Origin: Nipponacmea schrenckii
Lineage: Eukaryota > Mollusca > Gastropoda > Lottiidae
Reading direction: 5' to 3'
Length of the DNA: 64,000 nt
NCBI GenBank assembly: GCA_030562195.1
Contig: JAUJPP010000003.1
Location: 35,842,602-35,906,601, forward strand
The notes beneath the pieces were generated by a model. It was not told where the DNA came from. It did not search any database and saw only the letters and a program-made list of their open reading frames with translations. The position numbers and the translations under genes were made by a program. Below are positions 32,427 through 42,209 of this stretch, in pieces. Position 1 is the first letter of the stretch, and each line of letters begins with the position of its first letter.

Positions 32427-32905
32427 TTAAAGGGGCACAATCTTGATTTTTAGTGGTCGTTTTGGGCCTTTGTTACATTGAAACAGTCCTCAGAAATACT
32501 CAAGCTCTAAGAAAATCGCAAAATACCTTGAAATATACCTCAAAAATTTCACTTTTTATTTTTTTCCGTGCTGTACGCGGCTGGTCTTCAGTCAGTCTGA
32601 AAATTGTGTGTCCTGTTGACAAAATCTACAATTGTTATTACATGTACTTTCTTTTTGTTGTATCAGTGTGGGCCTGCGCAGTAGTCTATTTATAACTCTT
32701 TGATTTTCCAATATGGCGGGACGTTCATAATATCTTAAGACATTATGATTTTCAAACACGGATAAATATGTATACCCATGGAATTGAAGGCTCAAATTTC
32801 AAAGGTAAGCTCTGTAGACTATGTCTGATTAGCTAAACAAAAGATTTCATGTGTTTGAGGCTGTCGGATGATTGTCCGAAACAAATCAAGCCTGTGCCCC
32901 TTTAA
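32427..32905. mobile_element. MITE-like element with TTAA ends (AAAGGGGCACA inverted repeats)
   Basis: Begins 'TTAAAGGGGCACAATCTTGA' and ends in the reverse complement of 'TTAAAGGGGCACAGGCTTGA'. The inverted repeats match over about 25 bp with two to four differences. TTAA borders both ends, as expected for piggyBac-type target duplications. About 480 bp. The short ORFs inside show no domain. Confidence 0.65.
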
Positions 32906-32989
32906 AGGGAGTATAAGCTTTGTAAATTGGTGATAGGCTTGAATGCAATGGACATATTGTAAAGTTGTTTTTTTTTTGTTACTATTATA

Positions 32990-33870
32990 AATAAAATCCT
33001 TAGAGGAGGTATTTACTCGGGTAATCTATTCGAAATGATTCCTTATTAAAAACGTGTAGACCGAAAGTAGGCTAATTGAGAATTTCGACGAGGCCTACTT
33101 CGTTGTCTCTTTTGTTTAAAACCTGTACCGTCCGGTCTAGATATCTTTTATACTGAATTTGTTTCCGGGATATCCAGTTCTTGTAATGTAGATTGTGGCA
33201 TGCTATTGTTGGTCCTGATTGTCAAGATTGATTGCGTTCTGGCTCAAATTGATCGGACTGAATGTCAGCAGCCATGTTTGTTTACCTTTCTATCTACGAC
33301 GTCATAATCTCGCATATTCACGATCTTAAAGCCATCAATGGCGGCCTCCAAAAAATGACAATTTCAGCCTAAAATTGCGTGATAATTAATTTTGACGGTG
33401 AATATGTGTCATTTTATAGTTTGGATGTAATTATGACATGTCTTTTTACCGGAAAATTGTATTATTGACATAAAGCTTATTATTCCTAAGGTGATCATTA
33501 ATCATACTTTAGTTTAAAATAGTGTTCTTCAGATAATATTTCCATCTAAAACCCCATATTAACACAAAAGTTCACAACATGAATATTGTCAATGTATAGT
33601 CTGCTCCATTGGCTATCCAGTTATCCAAAATATATATCAATCCAACGATTTCAAGACACATTAAATCCAAGTTATGTGAAAGCACACTCAATGTGCAGCC
33701 ACTCGGGCGCCATGACTCATCCACTATTGCCTCTTTAGCTAATAAATCTTTATTTTTTAGGTCCATTTCAAGGTTATTATTTAAGTAATTCATATTACCT
33801 GAAATAAAGAAGAACAAGTGGTTGCCTAGCAAGATACGCCCACTTTAAAATATATTTTCTGTTTTAACAC
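32990..33870. other. No clear gene; possible first exon near 33.26 kb (minus)
   Basis: On the minus strand near 33270 the sequence 'AACAAACATGGCTGCTGAC' gives a good start context and about 17 codons (MAADIQSDQFEPERNQS) before a stop. The surrounding sequence is GC-richer and holds 'TGACGTCGTAGA'. It could be a first exon of the FYVE locus or a chance match. Nothing else is seen. Confidence 0.25.
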
Positions 33871-33879
33871 AGGCAAAGA

Positions 33880-34870
33880 CTCTAAGATTATTTGGGTCTA
33901 ATCCAAGTTCTAGTCAATATAAATGTTCACACCAAATTTCATTAAAATCAGATGAAAACTGTATTGTCTATCGCAATCACAAGCCGCGTTTTGACTAAGT
34001 CAAGTGCAATAACTCAAAAACAGTATATCGAAATGTCAATTTCGAACTTGACAAAGATGACATCAACCTCAATGATCACACCAAATTTCATTCCAATCAG
34101 ATAAAACTGTTGTCTCTATTGTGTTCGTTTCAACGCAATTTGACTTAGTCAAGGCCAATAACTCAAGACGTTCACCCAAAAATCGTCATGATCAAACTTG
34201 TCCAAGATTTCATCAATATAAATGATAACACCAAATTTCATTCAAATCAAATGGAAATTGTGATCTCTATCGCGTTCACAAGCCAGTTTTAAGGCGTTTT
34301 GACTAAGTCAAGTGCAATAACTTAAAAACAATTCATCGATAAATCACCAATTTCGAACTTGTCCAAGATCTCATCAATATAAATGATCACAGCAAGTTCC
34401 ATTCAAATTTGATGAAAACTGTAGTCTCTATCGCGTTCACAAGTCAATTTTGACGCGTTTTGGCTAGGTCAAGTGCAATAACTCAAAAACCATTCATCGA
34501 AAAATCGCCAATTTCGAACTTGTCCAAGATCTCATCAATAAAACTGATCACAGAAAGTTTCATTTAAATCCGATAAAAACTGTACTGTCTATCGCGTTCA
34601 CAAGCCAATTTTGACGCGTTTTGGCTAAGTCAAAGTGCAATAACTCAAAAACCGTTCATCGAAAAATCACCAATTCCGAACTTGTCCAAGATCTCATCAA
34701 TATTAATGATCAGAGAAATTTTCATTTAAATCCGATAAAAACTGTAGTCTTTATCGCGTTCACAAGCCAATTTTGACGCGTTTTTACTAAGTCAAGTGCA
34801 ATAACTCAAAAACCGTTCATCGAAAAATTGCCAATTTCGAACTTGTCCGAGATCTCATCAAAATAAATGA
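33880..34870. repeat. Tandem array, unit about 160 bp, about six copies
   Basis: The landmark 'GTCAAGTGCAATAACTCAAA' (with variants) occurs at about 33999, 34148, 34307, 34468, 34629 and 34791, giving periods of 149-162 bp. Each unit also holds 'TTTCATT-AAATC', 'CTATCGCGTTCACAAG', 'CAATTTCGAACTTGTCCAAG' and 'ATCTCATCAATA'. The same family forms the array at 49.7-51.4 kb. Confidence 0.9.
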
Positions 34871-35124
34871 TCGTTTTATGATAGCAAAGTTTCTCGCATT
34901 AATAGCAGCTTTAGAGGTAGTGTCTAATCTATGGAGAATTTCAAGAAGACAAGATGAAAATCAAAAGAATCTGTAAATAATTGTTGCCTATATAGAGTGA
35001 GCGGAGTTGCACAATATAGCTAATACTGTGAAAACGGAAGTCGGAAGCAATATGTTGGTGAAAACTGATCGGATCTTCACGAAAATCGATATGGGTTCAT
35101 CTTAATAATACGGAGCCCCTTACA

Positions 35125-35650
35125 CGCACTCTTAATCGAAATAGTGACGTCATTATTTCGTTTAAACGAAATAATTTATTACATTTAATCGAAATAGCGA
35201 TGGTTATTTCGTTTAAACGATATTAATTATTTCGTTTTAATGAAATAAATTATTAAGCTTAAACGAAATAAACTTATTTCGTTTTAACGAATTAAATTAT
35301 TTCGTAATAACGAATTAAATTATTTCGTTTAAACTTTTTCGAATTTACGAATTAATTTTTTTGAGAAATATTGATAGTGACGTCACTATTTCGTTTTAAC
35401 GAAATATATTATTTCGATAAAACGAAATAGATTATTTCGATTAAACGAAATAAATTATTTCGATTAAACGAAATAAATTATTTCGATTAAACCAAATAAA
35501 ATATTTCGATTAAACGAAATAAATTATTTCGATAAAACGAAATAATATATTATTTCGATATAACAAAATGAGTTATTTCGATAAAACGAGATAAATCATT
35601 TCGATAAAACGAAATAAATTATTTCGATAAAACGAAATAGTGAGCCTTCT
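35125..35650. repeat. Dense array of short palindromic TATTTCG/CGAAATA motifs
   Basis: About 520 bp contain at least a dozen copies each of TATTTCG and CGAAATA, arranged as palindromes such as 'TTATTTCGATAAAACGAAAT' at irregular 20-30 bp spacing. 'AAATAGTGACGTCA' and its like appear at two places (about 35139 and 35376). It ends about 60 bp before the start codon of the rve-type transposase, so it may be a terminal or subterminal repeat block of that element. Confidence 0.85.
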
Positions 35651-35710
35651 ATTACTCATAATATTAGTTCATTTCATCGAAATAGTTTCAATCTACAACT
35701 ACTGCACAAA

Positions 35711-36510
35711 ATGTCTGAGCTTCGGCTGAATTTAATTAAAACCTATTTCTTTCTGGGTTTGAAGCAAATGGAAATTGTGAAACTTTTGCAAGAAAAGAAT
35801 GGTATAAATATATCGCTAAGGCAATTACAGAAGATTTTGTACCGGGAAAACCTTTACAGAAGAGGTAATTGGAGCGACATTTTAACAGTAGCACAGTTTA
35901 TCATTGATGAGAACATGGGTTCCGGCTGTTTACATGGATATCGATGGATGCACCAGAAATTACTGGAAAATGGTTTGAAAGCTAAAAAGGAAGAAGTTCG
36001 ATTGATACTTCAAGCAATAGATCCTGAAGCTGCTCTTCTACGACAGAAACATAGATTGAGACGACGAACGTACCATTCTAAAGGCCCAAATTACATATGG
36101 CACTTTGATTCTTATGACAAACTCAAGCCGTACGGAATCTGTATCAACGGGTGTATAGATGGGTTTTCTCGTAAAATAATTTGGTTAAACGCATACTGTA
36201 CGAGTAGTGACCCTAAAATTATAGGAGGTTATTATCTGTTTGCAGTGTCTAGAATTGGTTGTCCTAGAATTGTTCGTGCTGATTGTGGTACAGAAAATGG
36301 TTATGTGTGTGAGCTGCAACGTTTTTTTCGGAGAGGTGGAGACGATGACTTCGCCGGTGAACGTTCCTTTTTATACGGAAAAAGTACCCACAATCAGAGA
36401 ATAGAATGTTGGTGGGGGATATTAAGAAGAAATAAAAGTTAATGGCAATTTCGATGGTGGAATGCTGGATAAGAATTTGATTCTTTTCTGTTTTTTAGGA
36501 CTAATACAGG
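35711..36510 (+). pseudogene. rve-type (DDE) transposase, first exon, frameshifted
   Basis: 243 residues open from ATG 35711 to a stop at 36440. Residues 1-50 look like a helix-turn-helix. The catalytic core shows 'WHFDSYDKLKPYG' (Asp 133), 'GCIDGFSRKIIW', 'RADCGTENG' (Asp 191) and 'THNQRIECWWG' (Glu 232), a D-D-E triad of the retroviral integrase fold as in the integrase-core family found in many fish and invertebrate genomes. After residue 243 the frame breaks; from 36441 a second frame continues ('MLDKNLILFCFLGLIQ') to a splice donor CAG then GTAAGT at 36511. The roughly 15 residues normally between these parts are missing, so a deletion with frame change has damaged this copy. Superfamily unsure; an IS3EU-like eukaryotic element is one possibility. 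Confidence 0.8.
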
Positions 36511-36605
36511 TAAGTTTTGTTTTTAATTATGTAGCTGTAGTCTGCAACTGCACAAAATTTGTCAAAGTCTGCTCTCCGGCGCTGTTCCTAACTCAAGCTC
36601 ATATC

Positions 36606-36887
36606 TTAAAGGGAAACTATCCTCTATTTGATCGATGATTCATCTAATAGTTTGTGTTTTCCTCATCTCAATCCACACAGCAAAAATAAAATTTGATGAC
36701 TGTAACACGAGTTATGCCTTTTAGTACACAAAGAATGTGACGTCAATTCTGGTCTAGACGCAAATACCCAGAGGTAAATGACCAGTCTGATTTGCGCAGA
36801 CAGTTGATTTTGCTGGGTGGGTTGAGATGAGGAAAACACAATCTATTAGATGAATCATTGATTAAATAGAGGATAGTTTCCCTTTAA
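36606..36887. mobile_element. TTAA-bordered palindromic MITE, copy 1
   Basis: Starts 'TTAAAGGGAAACTATCCTCT' and ends with its reverse complement. The whole 282 bp is close to a foldback: arms of about 70 bp (CTATTT-ATCGATGATTCATC, TTTTCCTCATCTCAA) around a centre with 'TGGTCTAGACGCAAATACCC'. It sits in the transposase intron. Three relatives lie within 3.2 kb. Confidence 0.85.
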
Positions 36888-36989
36888 TGTTGTTCAAACT
36901 GTTAAAGGGCAATATCTGGGATCTGAAAAAATTTCGTGGCCTTGATAGTTCAGAATACAAATATCTTTCTTATATACTCATATGTTTAA

Positions 36990-37930
36990 AATCATTAACT
37001 GTGTAAATAGGTATGGAAGGGAATAGCTGCCATAATTAAATGCAATGAAGAAGTGTCTAATTCCATTGTAATACATTGGCGGATCTGGGAATTCGAGAAG
37101 GGGGGGGGGGGTCCGAAGCGGTGATTATACTGACCGTGAAGCGGGGAAAGTTCGTAGGCCCGAGTTTTAGGGTTCTCCCCCAAAGAAAATTTTGAAAATT
37201 ACAAGCCGTTTCCTTGCATCTGAGTGCAATTTTGCAGGTTTTTTCTTTTTGACCCCCGTACTGTGCAGGGGACCCCTCGCCCCCCCCCTGGATCCGCGCC
37301 TGAATCAGTCATATGACGTGTAACAAAACAAGATACCTTAATGTCAAAAGACATAATGACAGCTTTTGGTAAAGGGAAACTATCCTCTATTTAATCGACA
37401 ATTCGTCTAATAGATCTTGTTTTCCTCATCTCAACCCACCCAACAACAAAAGATTTTATGTCTGTAACCCGAGTAAAGCCCTTTAATTCACACAGGATGT
37501 GACGTCATTTCTGGTCTAGTCGCAAATACCCAGACGTAAATGAGAACTGTTTGCGCATATTGGACTTGTCATTTACGTCTGGGTATATGCGTCTAGACCA
37601 GAATTGACGTCATCCCGTGTGAATCAAAGGGCATAACTCAGGAGAAATTCAAATTTTTTGATGTTGGGTGGATTGAGATGAGGAAAACACAATTTATTAG
37701 ATGAATCATCGATTAAATAGAGGATAGTAAAAGTCTTGTTCTTCATGGACTTGGCCCAGTTATTATTTTGTCATTAAAATCTTGAAATTCAATTTACTTT
37801 ACCAAAAGCTGTCATTTGTCTTTTAACATTAAGGTATTTTGTTTTATTACACGTCATTTTACTTGTTACAATGGAATTGAACGCTTCTTCATTGCATCTA
37901 ATTATGGCAGCTATTCCCTTCCATATTAAT
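36990..37930. repeat. Large foldback with two nested insertions
   Basis: The left arm (about 37010-37068 plus 37315-37372) is the inverse of the right arm (about 37789-37928): 'GGAAGGGAATAGCTGCCATA' pairs with 'TATGGCAGCTATTCCCTTCC', and 'GACAGCTTTTGGTAAA' with 'TTTACCAAAAGCTGTC'. The left arm is split by a 230-bp insertion (about 37073-37303) that has its own ends 'TTGGCGGATCTGG' and 'CTGGATCCGCGCC' and poly-G/poly-C runs. The centre is occupied by MITE copy 2. Confidence 0.75.
37372..37730. mobile_element. TTAA-type palindromic MITE, copy 2 (3' end worn)
   Basis: Begins 'TAAAGGGAAACTATCCTCTA' and ends '...AAATAGAGGATAG' followed by TAAAAG; the TTTCCCTT end is lost. The centre has 'TAGTCGCAAATACCCAGACG' and its inverse 'CATTTACGTCTGGGTATATG'. 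It lies inside the foldback at 36990-37930. Confidence 0.8.
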
Positions 37931-38207
37931 AGGTAAAGCAAGCACCAACGATCCGAACCGCAAATCGAAAAACCGAAATCCGAAACAACATTTTGACAAA
38001 ACTTAGGTTGCAGCATATGAACCTTTCAATTAAGAAAAGTAGTATCAGGTGTCAAGAGGAGTAAGTGAGATGAGAATCTAACCCAGAGAGCATTATTGCC
38101 CCTCTTAATCCCCTCGACACTTATTTCTGGTCCAAATTTTGTTTGATATTGAAATACAACCGACTACTATTGATAAAATCTTATTTGACGTTAATATTAT
38201 TTTATTC

Positions 38208-38537
38208 CAGGATGAGATAGATTCCGTGGCTAAAGTTTGGGATGAACACAATATTCGCCCCACCAAACAACTACATGTTCCATTCGGTCGACCAATTATT
38301 ATGTTTTCAACACCAGAAATATATAATGTGCAAGACTACAGAACTCAAGTCCCAGAAAACGAAATAGATGTGTGCAAAGATGAAGTATCATTCCGGAAAA
38401 CTATTCCTTGTGATGAAGATATATATGATATGTGTCAATTAATCATGGTTGAGAATAATTTATCCCTACCAACTGATCCGTATACGGCTCTTAATTTATA
38501 TCTTGACCTACGTAATAACTTTCTTTATCATTTATAG
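38208..38537 (+). pseudogene. Second exon of the rve-type transposase
   Basis: After the acceptor TTATTCCAG (ending about 38207) the frame reads 'DEIDSVAKVWDEHNIRPTKQ', 'VPFGRPIIMFSTPEIYNV' and ends 'YLDLRNNFLYHL' at 38537. This follows 'FLGLIQ' of the first exon in frame and matches the C-terminal region I know from this transposase family. The intervening 1.7 kb therefore looks like a real intron, filled with later insertions. The ORF upstream of 38208 (from 38139) is intronic. Confidence 0.75.
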
Positions 38538-38562
38538 GTGTAGGTATATTTAGGAAAGCTTC

Positions 38563-38934
38563 TTAAAGGGAAACTATCCTCTATTTAATCGATGATTCAT
38601 CTAATAGATCGTGTTTTCCTCATCTCAACCTGCCCAACAACAAAAAATTTTGATTTCCGTAATCCGAGTTATGCCCTTTAATTCACACAAGATGTGACGT
38701 CAATTCTGGTCTTGACGCAAATAACCAGACGCAAATGAACAGTCTGATCTGACAGTTATCATTTACGTCTGGTTATTTGAGACTAGACCAGAATTGACGT
38801 CACATCCTGTGTGAATTAGAGGGCATAACATGGGTTACAGATAACAACATTTTTTGTTGTTGGGTGGGTTGAGATGAGGAAAACACAATCTTTTAGATGA
38901 ATCATCGATTAAATAGAGGATAGTTTCCCTTTAA
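38563..38934. mobile_element. TTAA-bordered palindromic MITE, copy 3
   Basis: 372 bp, bordered by TTAA on both sides, arms as in copy 1. It is inserted about 25 bp after the stop codon of the rve-type transposase. The longer centre has two inverse 'ATTTACGTCTGG'-type blocks. Confidence 0.88.
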
Positions 38935-39039
38935 TATCGCCATTTTAACAATGACAATGAAAAAACCATGATAATAAAATATCATAAGTTTCCTTCTTTA
39001 CTGTGACTCAAAATTGAATGAATTGAAATGAATGGGTTT

Positions 39040-39130
39040 TACGTCCTACTGTTCTGTGATAAGGTCGGGCTAAAGAGTGTAGTGTGCAATGAGGGGGGTG
39101 CTTATCAGGACAGCCCTCTCCACATGGGCC
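39040..39130 (+). repeat. SINE-like fragment
   Basis: 'GGTCGGGCTAAAGAGTGTAG', 'TGTGCAATGAGGGGGGTGC' and 'CAGGACAGCCCTCTCC' resemble the tail phrases of the SINE-like block at 14.69-14.75 kb. Confidence 0.3.
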
Positions 39131-39477
39131 TGGTTTAGAATAAAATGTAAACGACCAGTGTCTTTACTTGCCATCCTGCGCAACTAACAAGGAGAAACGT
39201 AGTGAAAAATATCAAAGAACTTTCATTAAAACACAAAGGTTGCTATCCAAACTCAAAACTACAGTGTGACCCATTAAGAACCACATTTTGCAATTCAAAC
39301 ATGATTGATAATTCATGTCTAATGTTTATTTCTATCAAATATGGTTGAATTGCAGAAAGGATTGTGGATTTTATCAACGATTCCATGGGTGGTATTTTTA
39401 TTCTTTCCAAGACATCAATTACAGTAATGTTACTTCTCTAATAAATGAATTCTTTTGCGCATGCACATAAAAACTAT

Positions 39478-39841
39478 TTAAAGGGAAACTATCCTCTATT
39501 TAATCGATGATTCGTCTAATAGATTGTGTTTTTTCCTCATCTCAACCCACTTTTTGATTTTTGATGTCGGTATCCCATGTTGTGTCCATTAATTCACACA
39601 GAATGTGACGTCATTTCTGGTCTAGTCGCAAATACCCAGACGTAAATGATAAACTGTCTGAGCAAATTAGACTAGTTAATTACGTCTGGGTATTTGCGAC
39701 TAGTCCAGAAATGATCATCCTGTGTGAATCAAAGAGCATAACTCTTACTGACATCAAAAAATAATCTTGTTGGGTGGGTTGAGATGAGGAAAACACAATC
39801 TATTATACGAATCATCGATTAAATATAGGATAGTTTACCTT
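39478..39841. mobile_element. TTAA-type palindromic MITE, copy 4
   Basis: Starts with TTAAAGGGAAACTATCC at 39478 and ends near 39841 in a worn 'GGATAGTTTACCTTGAA'. About 364 bp, the same foldback as copies 1-3. It lies in the gap between the convergent transposase and HECT genes. Confidence 0.85.
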
Positions 39842-40457
39842 GAAGGACCCCTTTCTTTATCTGTTTAGAACAGGTCATTTACATCAATGATGTTTGTCAT
39901 GCGAATGTCACAATAAATCCAGACTTGCATATTCGGTTGAACGGCTTAGAGGGCACTTACTATAAAAACAAAAACAAAAAAAACAAGTCCTTTCAATAGT
40001 GATTCTCTTTGACCGTACACATATTTTGAACTCAAATTTTCAACATTTACATATAGAATACCCCAAAAATTAACGAAAAATACACAAAAAAGAAATAAAA
40101 TTTCTTAGTTACTCAAAAATGACCCCAAAAAAGTTTAAGGCGGACACAATTCAGCAATCGGAAAACTTGTTATCCATCTAGATCTAGTGACAAAACCTTA
40201 CCCTTACAAATTTACAACAAAACAAAGGTTAGACAGAAAAAATAGACAAACACTATTGTCATGTTCTAGAAACGCAGTCAAAATTGCAATCCCCCATGCA
40301 ATCAAAGGAAACAAAGCATCAGTTCGTAATAAGAACAAAAGGTTTTACAGAACATAGCTTGCAGAAAATCATAAAACTGAAGTAATTCCTTATTACTTAA
40401 AGGACTCGGACAATGCCTACATAACCTATTTAAGTCAGTTTGTTGGATACTGAATGC

Positions 40458-41687
40458 CTACGCTATTTGCATCTTAAAACTTTCACTATTGTCCATTATG
40501 TTCTCCCATTCACTTCTAAAATCAGGAAAGCTAACGTAAGTTGATGGAAGTTTCAAAGAAGGACCACATGTATGCATAGTGGGTATGCGCTGAGCACCAT
40601 GCCTGACAACGAAACTGACAGCAATTTCACTAACCGAAATTATATCAGAACCTGTAAGAAATCTTAATAAACGTTTTAATTGCTCGGTGTTCCTCCCTCT
40701 TATGAAGCGTTTCAGGTACTCTAGGGCCATATTATCTTCTTTGCTTAATGGTGTGGCTTTTTAAAAATTGTAAAACTTTTGGAATGCTGGCTTTCAAACT
40801 TGCATAAAGTTTCAAAATAGAATCAACATCTGGTAACAACTGTTTTAATCTAGTCTCACATACAACTTTCATGGAATCCACGGCATACTTAGGTTCTTGT
40901 ATGATGACTCTGTGTGCTGCTTGTTGAATGAATGAATTTAGCTGATCGGGCATTGGAATAATATGAGCTTGAAATCTATCTAAAAAACCCAGAAGTTCAT
41001 CCTTATCATATTCCAAGTTATCTATAGCCTGTTGTAGAACATCTTTCTCAGAGGTGGAGAGAAAGAGAAGGAATGAATCCTTCAAAACAGATGGACTTAC
41101 AAAATGTTCTCCTAAGATCAGTGATACAGTGAATGCTGGAGCTAAATTAATAGGAAAATATCGGTGATCTTCGAACCCCTTCAAAAAGATTCGACCTACC
41201 GCACCCCATTCTTCTTGAGAGTAATCATTAACAAGGATAGGTACGCGGTATGTCTCGCCATTCTTTGATAGAATGACTCCCAAAAACCAGAATATCCATC
41301 TCTGCTAACACCATCGGCATCTTGACCCTTTTCGTTTTTGAACGAAATACTTAGTTTCGTGTCTGTAATCTCTGGATTTTTGAAATAACTGAGCATTTCC
41401 TTTTGTATAAGTGTCCTATGAAGGGAAATGTTCAGACATTTAAGCGATCCTTCTTCGTAAATGTTTTCTATCCCAGGCTGCTCTACGTGTTGTGTACTAT
41501 CTCCACTATTCGGAAAAACCGTGGATTCCAGCATAGCTTGCTCTAAAATATCTCCACTTTCACCCAAGACATAGAAATCGAACAGTTCCATAGGATCAAG
41601 TTTGTTTTCCGATAATTCTTCCACTGACTGCATGTTCCTAGGTTCGTGTATAGTATCTTTTAACCCATTAAAGACCATTGGCATCAT
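40458..41687 (-). pseudogene. HECT-type E3 ubiquitin-ligase-like domain (transposon-associated family), frameshifted
   Basis: Three overlapping minus-strand frames make one homologous stretch: 41687-41200 (linker and start of HECT, with 'SRDGYSGFWESFYQR'), 41283-40732 ('GAVGRIFLKGFEDHRYFPIN', 'LAPAFTVSLILGEHFVS') and 40730-40458 ('LRFLTGSDIISVSEIAVSFV', then 'RIPTMHTCGPSLKLPSTY'). The last motif fits a HECT C-lobe, with the thioester Cys in HTC. HECT ligases take ubiquitin onto this Cys and pass it to a target. Frame changes near 41240 and 40735 mean this copy is not translated whole, unless they are assembly errors. The family is multi-copy in fish and marine invertebrates (often labelled G2/M-phase E3-like). 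It faces the rve-type transposase tail to tail. Confidence 0.7.
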
Positions 41688-41833
41688 TTGTTGCCATATT
41701 TATTTTCGCATTTTAACCTTTTAAAAAAGCGCACATAAGTATCAAAATATGTACATATAAACCATATTTTAATTAATAGTAATTTATTTTTAATAAATCT
41801 ATGCCAAAAATTCACAATTAAACAGATAATCAT

Positions 41834-42209
41834 ATGAGTAAAAAAGGTACGAAACTATTTATGGAACACGTGGAAAATGTCAAACACCATGGCCTACAAG
41901 AAAAGGTAAATATTTTTAAATTTTCTTCTTGTTTATCTTCAAAACAATGATTAACATTTTGTCTGAGATCTTTATGAAGTCCAGAAACTAGTTTGGATCA
42001 CATTAGGCAAATATATTTTTTTCTGGTGGCCTTTATAATTATGTGGCAACAATTGTGACCTGTGGGAACTGGGTTCTATTTAAAGTTTGTGAAGAAGTCA
42101 GTAATTTGTTTTTATATTTTATTCCATTTCAGCCTTAATCTCAATGAAGTTTTGTCAGCACTTGAGGAGGATGCTGAAGATGAGATAGGGATTAATTCTG
42201 AGGGATTAC
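41834..42209 (+). CDS. Possible N-terminal exon(s) of the piggyBac transposase
   Basis: ATG at 41834 opens about 24 codons (starting 'MSKKGTKLFMEHVENVKHHG') to a possible donor AAG then GTAAAT near 41906. After a pyrimidine stretch and 'ATTTCAG' (ending about 42132) a frame reads 'LNLNEVLSALEEDAEDEI', an acidic start typical of piggyBac proteins. This frame runs into the run of seven C at 42231-42237, where it goes out of phase with the main ORF. Exon structure is inferred. Confidence 0.4.
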
